From contig BBXU01000609.1 of assembly GCA_001598975.1 (NCBI GenBank), positions 1-47,084 on the forward strand: a stretch of 47,084 bases of DNA, given 5' to 3'. Under the pieces are notes generated by a model that was not told the origin of the DNA, searched no databases, and was given only the letters and a program-made list of their open reading frames with translations. A program made the translations under genes and the position numbers. Source of the DNA: Parachlorella kessleri (Eukaryota > Chlorophyta > Trebouxiophyceae > Chlorellales > Chlorellaceae). Each line of letters opens with the position of its first letter. The stretch's first letter is position 1. This document shows, one piece after another, positions 23,472 through 39,800 of this stretch.

Positions 23472-24016
23472 CTGGTAGGCTTGTCGGGGGGGTGTTCGAG
23501 ATACTGTGTTAGAGGAGCTGTGCTTTTGGTCAGTGGCAGAATGCTTGATCTAGCTGTGATTTTGGCAAAGAAACGGGTTGCGCGGCTTTTATCGTCTGCT
23601 GGGTACGTCGCCGCTCTGGCACCGCGTGGTGCTGAGCATGCTGTGCGACATGGACGCGCTCTCATGAGGACATGCACCGTTAAGGCAACGTCTGTCAACG
23701 GGACAACACATTTATTCAGACACACAATGGAAAGAGGAGCTGCAACCTAATGTCCAAGGAGGCTTGCAAGTAGTCAATAAGACGCAGAGGTATGACCTTG
23801 GGTGGCCCAGTAAGGGACGTATGCAGCTGCAGCTTCTTGTGACAGCAAGGTCTGCCATGCCGGAGCAAAGAACCAGCTCCAGTCCTAAGGGCAGACCTGT
23901 TGGGTGCCTGACCTTCAAATGGTCCTCGGTCCTGGCCATTGTTGCCGTGCATCTAGCGAGCGCAGAGCCTCCATGCACAACCCCTGTTGCAAACACAACC
24001 CGCCTGCACCAGCAGC
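23472..24016. other. Promoter of copy 3 and 3' region of the FHA gene
   Basis: 545 bp with no gene seen. It contains the copy-3 promoter block. No clear TGTAA for the upstream minus-strand FHA gene was found in this stretch. Confidence 0.4.
23586..23659 (-). promoter_or_regulatory. Conserved upstream element and TATA-like box of copy 3
   Basis: The conserved block is at 23627-23659 (plus-strand core GAGCATGCTGTGCGACATGG), about 155 bp before the ATG. A TATA-like ATAAAAG on the minus strand (23592-23586) lies about 35 bp nearer the gene and about 115 bp before the ATG. Confidence 0.62.
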
Positions 24017-27000
24017 TCACTTGCCGCCGGTGGCGTCATCTCTCAGGAGGATGTACTCCCTGCTGCTGTTCCCAAAGCGCAGCATGTCCTGCATGACAGC
24101 ACTTAATCTGGGCTCAGACTCTCTTGTAGGTAGCAGTAGCCCTCTTGCGTAGTGCTTTTTAATGAGGCGCCTATTGCATGGCTTGTGCTGGCAGGCGCAT
24201 GAGCGCCGCAGTCAGCTGCCAGGCCAAGGAATGATGGACTGCACCCTTAATTATCCCAGCTAACGAGCCTGACAACTGCTCTTGCTATTCCCCTGCCAAA
24301 TGTAGCAGCAGTCCTGACACCGTCATGTTTATCATGGAACCGCAGCTGTTACCTAGCCAAACATGTCTTGGTTTGCCTGCAACGCAGGTCACTCACCCCA
24401 CCAGCCACCAGGGCACCCACCCCGCCTAGTAGAGCGGAGCTCACAGGTGCGCCCAACTCTGAATGATAGTCGCTACAATTGTGATTCATGTCCCAATGGC
24501 GCCAGACAGCAATCCACACAGACCCTCCACCCCGCCCACACTGCCACAGCAGCACACCTGGTTGAGCAGCTCGTAGTACCGCTGCGACTCGATGCGCTCG
24601 TTGTTGACGTAGGTGCCGTTGGTGCTGCCCAGGTCCATGATGTAAGGCCTCACCGCCGACTGCATCATGCCGTCGGGGCCCTCCTTCTCTGTGAGCCTGC
24701 AGCAAACACACGCGCGACTTGAAAGGGGGTAGTTGAGCGGCTGGCGTCCATCATGCCATTGGAGCCCTCCCTCCCTATGAGCCTGCTGGCCAACAATGAC
24801 GTCATGTAACTTGGTGTGACAAATGTAATTTGACAGTGCAGGTGAGCGAGAGCAGCGAGCGCCAATGCCTGTTACCTGGTCCATGGCTGTGCGCACCTGT
24901 ACTGCATGACTGCATGCTGCTTACTGCAGGAGGGGTGGTCGGTCGGCACGTCCGCGATGCGCCGCTCCCGCCCAAACAGATAGCTACTCTGCCTGCAGCG
25001 GCATCGGACCGACCTGGGGCATCTAGTGCATGCACCTCCTGATGTAACAAGCGGCAACAGTAGGTGCAGGCCAGCCGTAGCCCCGCTGGGCTAGCAGCTT
25101 GCCAGCGACCACGCATCTGGCAACCACTCGTAACACAGCAAATGGGACGGGTAGTCAGGGCTGACCGCTCTGGCCCTCTAATTTTACACATTGAGAACTA
25201 TTCACTACACCCTCCACCAATGGCAGCTCCTGACTGGAGCACCCACCTGTGTATGTGCAGGGGGTCACCGAAGGGCTCCCCCTTCTTGAACACGTACAAC
25301 CGCCAGCGCTGGGCAGGTTTCCTGGCTTCAGGGGGCTCCGTGTGCACCAGCACCACACCACTGCACAAGCAGTGAGGCACCCCCATGAGGGTGAACAAAC
25401 CCAATGGGACAACCACGTGCAAGGCCATGGACCGAGCCAGTTGAGCATAGACCCGGACTGCCTGCTGTGAAGGGTCTCCAGTAAGGGCTTGGTGAGAGGA
25501 GGCTACCAAAAGACTTCGTGAGTGATTCCGTTGCTAAACATCCCCCGACCCGGCCGTCTATCGGCCAAAGCGCTGAAGGCCAGCAGCGCCACTCCCCCGC
25601 TCACTCACTTGACTTTGTTGGCCTCCGCTGCCAGGGCTCCCGACAGCCCAAACTCCGGCTCGACCTCCTTGTCAGGCTGCGCCTCCTCCTCCTGCAAGGA
25701 TAATCGAGCAATTGCAAGCACCGCTGCCAGCCGCAAGCTTACCCCAGCTGCAACCTCGAGAGCAGGCCTTGGTCACGTGTACACCAGGCAGAGCTGTCGT
25801 TTGCTCCTGAGCCAGCCAACCCTGGGTTGCACCAAGCAGGTAGCATCCCCTGCGTGCCAGACTTTGAATGCAACAAGCAAGATGAAGCAGCCACACAACC
25901 AGCGAGAAGCCACATTGTCAGCTGCCGAGGGTGGCCGGCCTCCCGGCCGGGTCAGGGTAGGACCAGCCCAATACACTGGGAGATATGCTTGAAATCGCTC
26001 TGCTATTACAAACCCCCATGTAGTGCACCAAGTAGCATCTCATAGACGCACACAGGGAGGAGCCCTAGGATTGAATGGGCGCAAAGCTATCTTTCAACGG
26101 ACTCACACAGGAGCATGCGGCAGGGAGGGAGGTCCACCTTTACAACAAACCCTGTGCAGCCTGCCAGTGCCAGGCACTTCTCTACTCTTTCACCCCTGCT
26201 CTCCGCCCCCGCAACAAACCCCACAAGCACAGCCACCCCTACCTCCTGCCGCCGGACATCTTCGTTGCCCCACTGCATCCGCCCTTCGCCCTCATCGTCG
26301 CCTCTCCTGCCCCTGCCCCTGCCCCGGCCCCTGCCACCGCCGCCGCCCCGCCCGCCCTCGTGCCGCTGCCCTCGCCCCCCTCGCTCGCCACCGTCTTCGT
26401 GGAACTTGGGAGGCGGCCGCTGCCAGCCTCTGTCCTGCTCTGCTGCCTCCTGCTGCTGCCTGTGAGGCCGCGGGGGGCCGTAGTCACCACCACGCCTGTC
26501 ATCTTGGCCCCTGCAGCGGGTAGAGTGTCACTAAGAGAGGAGGAGAAGACCGGGATGCAGGGTAGCTGATGTAGCAGCCAAGCCCGTCTCTGCCGTCAAG
26601 CATACTGCATGCTTAAATATCAGCAAGGCGTAAGAGCATTGCGGCGGGTTTCGCAAGTGCCATCCCAGGCACTGGCCTAGCCACCGTTCGCAGTATCTAG
26701 TCACCAACCTATCCCTTGGAGGGGGTGACCGTCTCCGGTCATCTCTTTCCCTGTCTCGTGGTGGGGGAGACTGCCGCCGCCGTTCATCAAGCTGCCGCCT
26801 GCCATCATCTCGCCGCCTCCCTCGCTCTTCAACGTCTGCCCGCCGCCGCCGCTGCTCCTGGGGGCTTCTGCTGCGCCCCTGCCTGCTGCGGCCGTCCCTT
26901 GGGGGGGACACATCTCGTCGTCTTGGAGGTGGGGAGCCTCTCCTGCGCCTTGAGGGGGACGCATCCCGGTCGCCCCTGGGACTCCTGCTGCGGCTCCTGC

Positions 27001-27090
27001 GGTCATGTGTGAAGTCATGAACAAAAGCAGAAGGCAGTATAACACCTAACGGTACTATTAAGGCATTTTGACGCACCTGTCCCTGCCCAT
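24017..27090 (-). CDS. DDL: RS/RG-rich FHA-domain protein, DAWDLE/SNIP1 family
   Basis: Eight exons: 27090-27077, 26996-26709, 26510-26243, 25691-25609, 25360-25247, 24992-24897, 24696-24558, 24088-24017, phases consistent, 357 aa. Residues 1-100 are an Arg/Ser/Asp/Pro-rich RS-like region (starting MGRDRSRSRSPRG). Residues 101-190 end in an RG/GR-repeat block. The C-terminal half is the FHA module: FGLSGALAAEANKV, GVVLVHTEPPEARKP, RWRLYVFKKGEP, SSYLFGRERRIADVPTDHPS, CSKQHAVMQYR, YIMDLGSTNGTYVNNERI, MLRFGNSSREYILL. In plants DDL binds DICER-LIKE1 and supports small-RNA production; SNIP1 is a spliceosome-associated factor. The FHA phosphothreonine-binding residues (Arg in GRERR, Ser in CSKQH, Asn in TNG) are present. 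A nuclear role is expected. The start exon has only 14 nt but gives a clean ATG, donor and frame. Confidence 0.92.
24661..24787 (-). repeat. Decayed duplicate of an acceptor and exon start in the FHA gene
   Basis: The acceptor and first codons of the exon starting at 24696 (encoding RLTEKEGPDGMMQ) recur about 86 bp upstream in the same intron, at about 24749-24787, as a diverged copy encoding RLIGREGSNGMMD. The copy loses similarity afterwards and has no matching donor, so it appears to be a non-functional exon duplicate. Confidence 0.7.
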
Positions 27091-27345
27091 CAGACGGTAC
27101 CTGTCCACACGCCTACAGGGAACTGCACGTCATACTGTACGATTGACTGCAAGTGCATGATTCAAACATCCATTCAATGGTAGGCATTGTAGGGACGTTT
27201 GTGTCGATTGTCTTCTCAAGTGCTCTGGCTCCAGCTCAGCATGGGCATGTTCTCACCTTGCTCAAATGAACAAATGGTAACCACATCGCTAGGTCATAGC
27301 GATAATGAAACTGTTAAATAAGCTGGCGGAAATCATCACAAAGTG
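27091..27345. promoter_or_regulatory. Divergent promoter between the FHA and isochorismatase genes
   Basis: 255 bp between the start codons at 27090 (minus) and 27346 (plus). It is more AT-rich than its surroundings near 27290-27340. No specific element is recognised. Confidence 0.45.
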
Positions 27346-29528
27346 ATGGCTTACTACCGACCCGACCCTGCCAGGAGGCAGGTGCCCTTACAGCCCCAGC
27401 AGGCGGCCCTGCTGTTCATCGACGTACAGAACTACAACTGCAGCAAGCAGGGAGCTATCTACAGGTCTCTTAGCCCGGAGCAGCAGCAGGTGGAGTGCAG
27501 GGGAGACCCTGGGTTTCCAGCGCACGGCTAGCTGGCAAGTGCCCTGGTTCTTTGCTAAATGCTAGCAGCCCGCCAGCACGGCACGTGGCACGTAGGCAAA
27601 ATACGAATACGTGCTAAGGGTCCTGGTATCGTCTCGCTGCAAAGGAGGGGTCCTAAATGCCTTGCAGGATGCTTCGGTTCAGTACTTCTTTGACCGGGTG
27701 GCCACCATCCTACCCAACTGGCAACGGCTCCAGCAGGGCTGCAGGTAAGGCGTGAGCTGAACCTCATCAAGGGAGAGTAGGCCCCCTTCGAAAGTCCAGG
27801 ATGCGCAATGGGCATTCTGCGGGCGGGATTATCTGTGGCCCACAGATCATCATAACCATGCAACCCGCAGGGTCCATCCTGGTTAGGAGGGCCCAAGCCC
27901 ATCTTGAGGCAGGCTTATCAGGGCGGGCGGTGGAGTGAGGGAACCTTTTCTGGCGAACTTGAAGTTGAAAGGGAGGGCCATGCAACTGCAGGGGACCCGG
28001 TTTCCTTTGGTCATGATGTCAGCAAGCTTCGCATTACTGGAGACGATGTGTGGTTTCTATCAGGCCATGGGCTCACCCCCTACAGGACTGCCGGGGTTGA
28101 GGTGATGTACACCGTGATACAGTCCCTCACAAGCGATGGGCGGGACCGCTCTCTAGACTACAAGATATCGGGCTTCCATGTTTCCCCGGGCAGCTTTGAT
28201 GCGCAGGTCTGGCTTGATGTAGGTGGGTGGGTGACGGGGTGTGCGGTGTTCTGACACAGGTAGGGGCCATGTTCTGCTATCCTTTGGCAGCCGCCTCTTG
28301 AAGGGAGTGCCTTGCAACTACCAATGCTGCACATCTGGACGCTTTTGAGGCCTGAGATTGGAACTATACACTGGCTAATGGTGCAACAATCGCAACAAGA
28401 TGCCGTGGCCGAAGCCGGTGTTGCATATCCTCCAAAGGTTGCCTTATAGTTGCTTCCATGCATGGTGCAACTCTAACTGGTGTACACGGCGGCTGTGCAC
28501 CTTACAGATGCTGGATTCCCTCCTACCTGCTGCGGATGAGATAGTGCTGCCGAAAACAAGCAGCTCAGTCTTCCAGTCCACAAACCTGGACTACATATTA
28601 CGTAACCTGGGGGTGCAGCAACTGATACTGTGCGGCTGCGTGACTGACCAGTAAGCTTCAAGCGGCGATGGTGTGTGGTCTGAGGGGAGAAAGGATTGTA
28701 CAAGCTAGCATCACTATGCCTGAACAAATGAGCTGGGCCTGTCTCAAAGTTCACTGGTTAAACCCCCTTGCCAGCATAATCCCTACTCTCATAAGTTCGA
28801 ACTGGTGGTTACCATATGAATAAGCAGCACCTGTCAGACCGCACAGATCTGACCGGCCTGCAACAGGGCCAATACATTACTTTCTGCCCCTGCCCAAGGG
28901 CATTATCAGGGCTCTTTCCCCGCCTGCTGTGCATGCAGGTGTGTTGAACATGCTGTGCGGGATGCCTGCGACCTTGGCTACCTAGTGACTCTAGTGCCAG
29001 GTAGGCTCTAAGCTGTTGCGTAAGCATGCCAGGTGTTGCTAACAGAGGAGAGGTAGGGATGCACTGTGTTCACCGGGCTGGAGGCGGCTACTAGTAAGGG
29101 TGGCAGGGAGTGCGAGCAGGGAGCGAGAAGAGAGCTGGACTGACAGGGCTGGATGCAGAATGTTATGCTCTGTGGGTGTCTTCTTGGAGGAGCACCTGGG
29201 CTGAGGACGACCCTGGGACCAAGGGCATGCTTCCTTGAACGCTCCTAACCTCACGATGCGCTGGGACATTAGCCACCTCTTCAAAAGTACCGCCGCTGCC
29301 TTGGTCAAGGCGCTCACAGGCAAACAGGATGCCTACGTGCGTGGCCCTTCACTGAACAGCCCTTATGAGCTGCGCCTCATTGGTGCAGAAGCATGCGCTA
29401 CCTACTCTCAGGAGCGGCACGACAGCTCCCTGCGGGCAGTGGCTGGCTACTGCCGCCAGCGCAGCATTGAAGAGGTGCTTGACGAGCTTACTAGCTTGGC
29501 TGAGGGCAGCATGAAAACGCAAATGTAA
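27346..29528 (+). CDS. Isochorismatase-family cysteine hydrolase
   Basis: Six exons: 27346-27489, 27668-27744, 28086-28218, 28508-28650, 28939-29000, 29389-29528, phases consistent, 232 aa. Strand 1 carries ALLFIDVQNY with the catalytic Asp at residue 26. Then come MYTVIQSLTSDGRDRSLDYK, DEIVLPKTSSSVFQSTNLDY with the catalytic Lys at 134, LGVQQLILCGCVTDQ and CVEHAVRDACDLGYLVTLV, with the nucleophile Cys at 167. The D-K-C triad and the usual length (about 200-230 aa) support an active enzyme. The family cleaves C-N or vinyl-ether bonds (isochorismate, nicotinamide, ureidoacrylate, carbamoylated amines). The substrate cannot be assigned here. No targeting peptide is obvious, so the enzyme is probably cytosolic. 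The ATG at 27346 follows an in-frame GTG and is the first ATG of the conserved exon. Confidence 0.9.
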
Positions 29529-29819
29529 AGGACGGACTAACCCGCTCTGTACCCAAACGCATACATCTTTACACAACCAGGTAGATATGTAGCCTTGGCT
29601 GAGCTACGCTGACTGACAAGGCAGCGGCATTGGACCTACATGCAATCTTTTGGCAGTTCACAGCCAACCCCACATGTTATGGCGAGGTAACATCTCCACT
29701 TGACCTAATGGTAAGCATGCAGCTGAAAGCGCTACCCTGTTTTGAAACAGCTCCGCTATCTCTGGCCTGCAGCTTGATCCCAGCCGTGCCGCCTTCACTT
29801 AGGAGAGCAACGATCATGA
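29529..29819. other. Convergent 3' region, isochorismatase and SEM1 genes
   Basis: 291 bp between two converging stop codons. A minus-strand TGTAA at 29573-29569 lies about 250 bp after the SEM1 stop and could end that transcript. Confidence 0.45.
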
Positions 29820-30728
29820 CTATTGCTGTTTTGCTAGCTCCTGCATCCAGCAGAGGGAAGAGCTTGAACGCATAGCGCAAACATACATGGCTGGAAAGTT
29901 GCCCAGCAATCGCTCGAACAGATTTGGTAAAACACTAAGCGACTTGGTTGTCCACGCTTGGAGGACTCGCACAAGAGCCAGACAGGGAGCCACCCAAGCA
30001 AGGCCATGAATGCGCAGCCTACCTAACAGTGCAGCAAAATGCTGATAAAAGCTGGCTAGGCCCCAGGCTAAGAGCTGGCACAAATACTACACTTTGCTGC
30101 CCGGCAGGCCGCTGCCACACTAGTAGACGGCTGGGTACTCTGGCGCCTTCCATATGCCTGTTACCTACTTCCTCACCACGATACCTTCATAGGATTCCAA
30201 TACAGCCAACAGGGAGGATTGCATCCCCACCGCCTCACCTGCTTGAGCCGCACTGCAAAGTCATCTCCCATGCCGTCATCGTCCCAGTCCAGCTCCCACA
30301 GTTGTGCGTTTTGTGGCTCCTCCTGGGTCCGGTCCCAATCTGCGCAGAGGTACCAGCCCTAGGACATATGCACAGAGGCCCATCAGGAATGCATACGCGA
30401 TGCGTATTGGTCCTGACATTTGCGGTCTGAGCGTTACTGACGCAGCGTGCCATCTTGGGAGGTGTGCGAGCCTGCCAGAGGTGCTTGGGAGCGAAGGCAG
30501 CAGGTAGCACCTCACAAGCTTTCCCAGTGCTCACACGAGGTGCGGGTGCACAAGTGCACTTAGCGAAGTCCTAATAGGCTGCCAACAAGTCGGCCAACAG
30601 AGCAGGGTGGTGACAGTCTGCACGGGTCTGCACTTGCCTTCTGTCTCAAACTCCTCAAACTCGTCCTCCTCCTCCAGGTGTCCCACTGCTCTTTGTTTGC
30701 TGGCCTCTTGCTGTTTAGTTTCACTCAT
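29820..30728 (-). CDS. SEM1: SEM1/DSS1, small acidic subunit of the 26S proteasome lid (also TREX-2/BRCA2 partner)
   Basis: Three exons: 30728-30638, 30339-30239, 29840-29820, giving exactly 70 aa, the usual size. The two acidic/aromatic blocks typical of the family are EEEDEFEEFETE and LWELDWDDDGMGDDFAVRLK, followed by the short tail QELAKQQ. SEM1 is a largely disordered protein that stabilises the proteasome lid and binds other partners through these blocks. The first intron uses a GC donor (AG|GCAAGT); the last exon has only 21 nt. The gene is divergent from the GSK3 gene and convergent with the isochorismatase gene. Confidence 0.95.
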
Positions 30729-31012
30729 TGGACTGGCCCAGCTGTCTGATCAGCGCCTTGATGGAGATCGGTAAGCCTGCCGGGGGTTTGCCCGTCCCTC
30801 CTGGCAGCCAAAGCAGCCTGCAATATCTATCAAAGTGTATAGCGATTAAGGCCCCCCCTTCTTGGTTTTGTTGGGCTATGGCAGAGTTCCCGCCGCATAA
30901 TTTCGTGTCAAGTTAAGGCAACCTCGCTTGCATTGTGCTGTAAGGGTAAACGTTGGTCACTCTCGAGCCTGTGACAGCGAGGCATCTGACAGAAGTATGA
31001 CTGGTCTCTGGA
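30729..31012. promoter_or_regulatory. Divergent promoter between SEM1 and GSK3
   Basis: 284 bp between the SEM1 start (30728) and the proposed GSK3 start (31013). No clear TATA box or repeated site is seen. Confidence 0.45.
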
Positions 31013-35511
<4,499 letters not shown>

Positions 35512-36812
35512 AGACTTAGCCGGGATGGTGGACACTAAGTTCGTGATCGGGCCGGTGGTTGGCTGCCTCCGCGGGAGGGAGGCGGCAACTAATAGCAGGC
35601 TTTCTAAGGCAATGCCGCCAGCCACCACCCGAGGCGCCATGCTTCTGCTGATCAGCTGGTGGGTAGCTTGGTAGTGGAAACAGCGGGCTTGCGCAGAGCC
35701 CAGCGCATCCACCTTTTCTTTTCCCGTGTGCGTTAGTGCGCTTGTAGGGCCATGGTCATCAGTTTTCAAAAGCCTCCTACCTGTAGACCGACCAACTACC
35801 TGGAAGCCAGTTGTGGGCACATTATACCTGGCATGACCCAGTTAGGAGTCTAGGCTAGGCTGGACCTGTTTCTGCAGTAGCAGGACGACAGGGCGGCGTA
35901 CTTGCGGACGCAGTGCTTTAGGCGGTATGCCTCTGGCAGCTGAGGGCAATCTTCCATTCTTTTCTTGCCTGCAAGTGTACCAGCTGTAAGCTACAAAGTA
36001 GTCTGGAGAGTGCGTCATCAAACCCCATTTTGTCCTGTCTCTCATGTGCGGGCAGGGGCTCTAGCTCTAGCCTGCCGTGTCTGCGGAGCTACGGAGATTG
36101 CTGCAAGTTCCTCGGCTTACCTTTGACTGGAAATGACTGCCAGCTGTATGCAATCGAAGCTGGTATCGAGTATGCCCTTGTAACTGATGGTCTTGCTATG
36201 GAAGCAGCTGCCGAAAGTGTGGGTGTGTCAATTGGTCCCCCAACCATGCAGAAAGCAGTTGAGGCACACTGTGCTGTATAGCTCTCTGAAAGGGTGTACA
36301 CCAGCCGAACTTCTGCATGCCCTGCCATTTCACCAGAGACCGGCGCCTCTCACGCTCATGGGGAATGATGTACATGTTGTTTGATCAAATTAACGTACCA
36401 GGATGGGCTGCATAGGCAAGAGAACCCTGATTAGAAAAGGATATGCATCGTAAAGCGTGTTCGAAGAACAGGTTCTGCAAAGGGTGGAGGCTTCCATTGT
36501 AAGATGCTGGCAAATAACTGTATGAAGAAGAGATATGAAGAAGCTTGACAGTTCAAAGAATATGGGGCTTCACACACTCATGGGTACACGAAAAATAAGA
36601 TGCAAGGGAGTTACTGACATGCATGCAAAAGCATTCCTAATTGGCGATCAGCTGAAAAGCCGACAAATCTCCACTGCTCCGTCAGGCCGCCCACCGAAGT
36701 GAACAGACTGAACCTAATCCCCCGCTGGCTGCACGGTGCCGAGGACCCTGCATGAAAAACCCAGCAATGTCACCACGCTGCCGCTGCTGTTGCCACTCCC
36801 TTAACCACAACC
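35512..36812. other. Convergent 3' region between GSK3 and the DUF3754 gene
   Basis: 1.3 kb with no supported gene. Several open frames exist, but none shows a family motif. A plus-strand TGTAA at 35985-35989 may end the GSK3 transcript, giving a long 3' UTR of about 480 nt. Confidence 0.45.
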
Positions 36813-39800
36813 TTAAGGCCGCTCGACATAAAAGCCATGGCCTGGAGAGTAGGAGTGGAAGATGCGGCTGCCAATGCGGGGAGAGCTGTGCGTGTCCCTG
36901 GCCAAGGCAGCACTGGCTGTCCGAGGAGAGGCGGTGGAGGTGGCTCCCCTCGCTGCAGGTTCTGCCAGTGTTTCAGCCTCGGTGCTGAATGCATCCCTGG
37001 AGGCCTCATCAGCGCTGCTGCTCCTACTGTGCCGCCTGTGTGCCCGCTTGGCTGCAAGCTCTGTCCTCAGGCGCAGAAGCTTGAGCAGGGCTGCCCTGCC
37101 TGCCCCACTCCCCGGGCTGAGGGGAGGGCTGTGGTGGCTGCCAGCACTCACAGGGGACCCCCTGGGGCTGTATGATCCCCTGGCATCCAGCACCAAGGCT
37201 GAACCGTCTATATGCGATCGCTGCTGCTGGCTGGACATCGCATCTTCCCCTAACGGCCAGTCCAGCGGGCTGCGCAGCACCACAAAGCCTGGGCCTGCAT
37301 CGCTGGAGCTCCTACGGATGGTGACAAGTGTACCAGGCAACTTCGAGCTGCTTTGGAGCTCAGCAGACTGCATGTGCGCAGCATGACTGTGGTGGTGGTG
37401 CACTGGTGAAGCTGGCATTGCAGCGCGTGGACTGCCAACCCGGGGCTGCCTCCACGGCTCCTCGGGTTCCTCTTTGTCGGGGGCACCTTCATACTCCATG
37501 TTCCACTCACTTGCTGGCTGGCGGTGTGAGAGAGCGTACCCCGTAGGACTGGAGGGCCTGCTGAGCCTGCCAGCAAGCGCAGATGAGCTGCGCCGTCCTT
37601 CCACAGAGAGCCACCCAACGCTGCCGCTGCTGTATCCCAGGCTACGCCGCACCGGCAGATTCGCACTGTATGGTCGGCCCTGGCTCTTGCTGCCCTGAAG
37701 CAAGCCATCTTGCTCTGCAAACCTGGAGTGATCCGCATACCAGTCCACTTCCTCACTGCTGGATACACTGTCTCCAACAGGGGCATCTGCGGCGCTGGAC
37801 GCCTCTCGGTCCCACTCTGTACAAGCCTCCTCCTCCCAGTGGGCAGAGTACTGCTGCCGCTCCCAGGGAGGAGACCGTGCTGCATGGACCCCACCAACCA
37901 CACGCTGGCGTGCTGGCAACTGTCCCAGCGAGCGCAGCGCATACGCAGGTCCCGCACTGGAAGGGCGGACCTGCGGTGCTGCCTGCGGCTTGGGGGAGGG
38001 TGGCAGGGAGCTGCTTCTCACGCGCTGCTCCCACATGCCCCGGACCTGGGCCACCTGGCGGCTGGAGGGCCTGCTACTGGAGCGCTGCAAGGGTGAGCCA
38101 CCATGCGAGGAAGTGGCTCCAGGGCTGACAGCCCTGACAGAGCCCGCAGTTGGACTGGCAGTTGTGGTGTCTCCTGCTGCTGCACCTGCACTGTCAAGCG
38201 CAGCATCTGCACTGCCATGGCTCTCAGGAGAGCTACTCTTAGGAGTGTTGCTACCAGGGGATGTAGCAGGGGGCGCTGCATGGAACTGTGGAGTAAAGTC
38301 CTGGCAAATGGGCTTTGCCCAGGGCGAGGGAGGATGGCAAGTGCTCAAATGGTATTGAGCTGGGAGGAGGGAGGCGCCAGCTTGTGGTATAATCCCAGAT
38401 CCAAGCAGCAGGCCCTCCCTGCTCTCATCGGCTGCCAGCCACACAGCATCCTCACTCTCAGTGTGGGCGATATCCACCTGGGGCCCTCGGCCACTGTTGG
38501 TCTCGCTTTCGGATTGGCTGCGCCTGCCGGAGCCCTCTCCCTGCTCCCACTGACTCCAAGCATGCTGCGCAGGGCTCTGGGCGCCCACCTGTGCTTGGCC
38601 CATGCTTGGCTGCCTGCCCTCCTCACTGCTTACCGCTGCTATGCCCACAAGCGGTTCTTGCACAGCTTCTTCCCACGTCTCCCCCATGTGCATCTCAGCA
38701 GGCAAGGCGCTGCCTCCCTCGTGGTTCAGAGCCAGCTCTGTCAGCTGAGCCGATGCTTCTACTTCGGGCGCCAATGTCTGGTGCTGCTCCACTAACCCAG
38801 CCTCGCCCTGCCATTGCGGCTCCTCCTCCTCCACTTGCTGCTGTGGCGTTGACAGCTGTGGATTCCAAGGCTCCTGGCGATTACCCTGCCCACTGGGCAT
38901 CAGCTGCTCTGCATTAAATTCTTCACAGAAAGCTGCACCAGTGTCACCCGCTGTCAGGCCGGCAGTAGTGAAAGGGGCCAAGCCCCCACTGAAACTTCCT
39001 TCTAAGGCCTCCCTGCTCTCCTCTGCTGGGATGAGGGCTTCCTCGTCCACGGAGACCCATGCTGGTTTCTGCAACCCTTCAGCATTGCCGCCCGTTGCCT
39101 CATGCCACTGGAGCTTAGGCTGGCAGGGTGAGGAGACCTGGCCATATGTGCTGCCAGGGATCAAGGCGGCCGCTGCTCTGGGCCTTACTGGGGTGAGGTT
39201 TGGCCCATGCTGCAGGCCGCCCACGTCAGCATTTAACTGCTGCCACGCTGCCTCAGCAAGACATGGCCGCCCTGGCTGTGCGGAGCTTGCAAAGGGTGAA
39301 GGCTGTGCAATTGAAGTGTATTGCAACTGCTCCACAACTGCCGTCCCAGCAGCAACTGGACTGTTTTCAATGCTTGGACCGGTGCTACTGCCCTGTTGGC
39401 TGCTTGCGCTGCCATGGTGGCTGTGGTGCCTGTCGCTGCTGCCACTTGCCATGGAGCGGTGGTGGGCTGACCCAACAGGGTCGGCGCTGCCTGGCTCTCC
39501 AGACAGGAGTTTGATGTCAAGCCTGGAGGTTGCCGGGACTGCTTGCTGAAGTGGCTCAGCAGCATCTGAAGGCACTTCGGTGTCCTGTAGCCAGGCGGGA
39601 CACAAGCTAGAAGCAAACCGTCACGAAGCCCGCTTATGAGCTCTTGTTGGTGATTTGCCATGGTTGCTTTATACATGTTCTGTCAACGCGCTGCTGCCCT
39701 CGCCACTTACAGGTGCCTAATAACATGGTGACTGCATCTCAGCTCATTGCTATGCTCCCGAGTGGCCATGATCATGCGTTGCCTGCCAATGGACATAAGC

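Noticed and set aside
26023..26569. Plus-strand open frames rich in Pro/Ala opposite the FHA gene
   Set aside because: They are antisense reflections of the RG-rich exon (26510-26243).
36030..36281. Plus-strand open frame between GSK3 and the DUF3754 gene
   Set aside because: It looks like protein by composition only; no motif, no partner exon, and it lies in the expected 3' region.
36837..39549. Several long plus-strand open frames opposite the DUF3754 last exon
   Set aside because: They are compositional shadows of a 2772-nt low-complexity exon; the minus strand alone is open throughout and joins upstream exons in phase.
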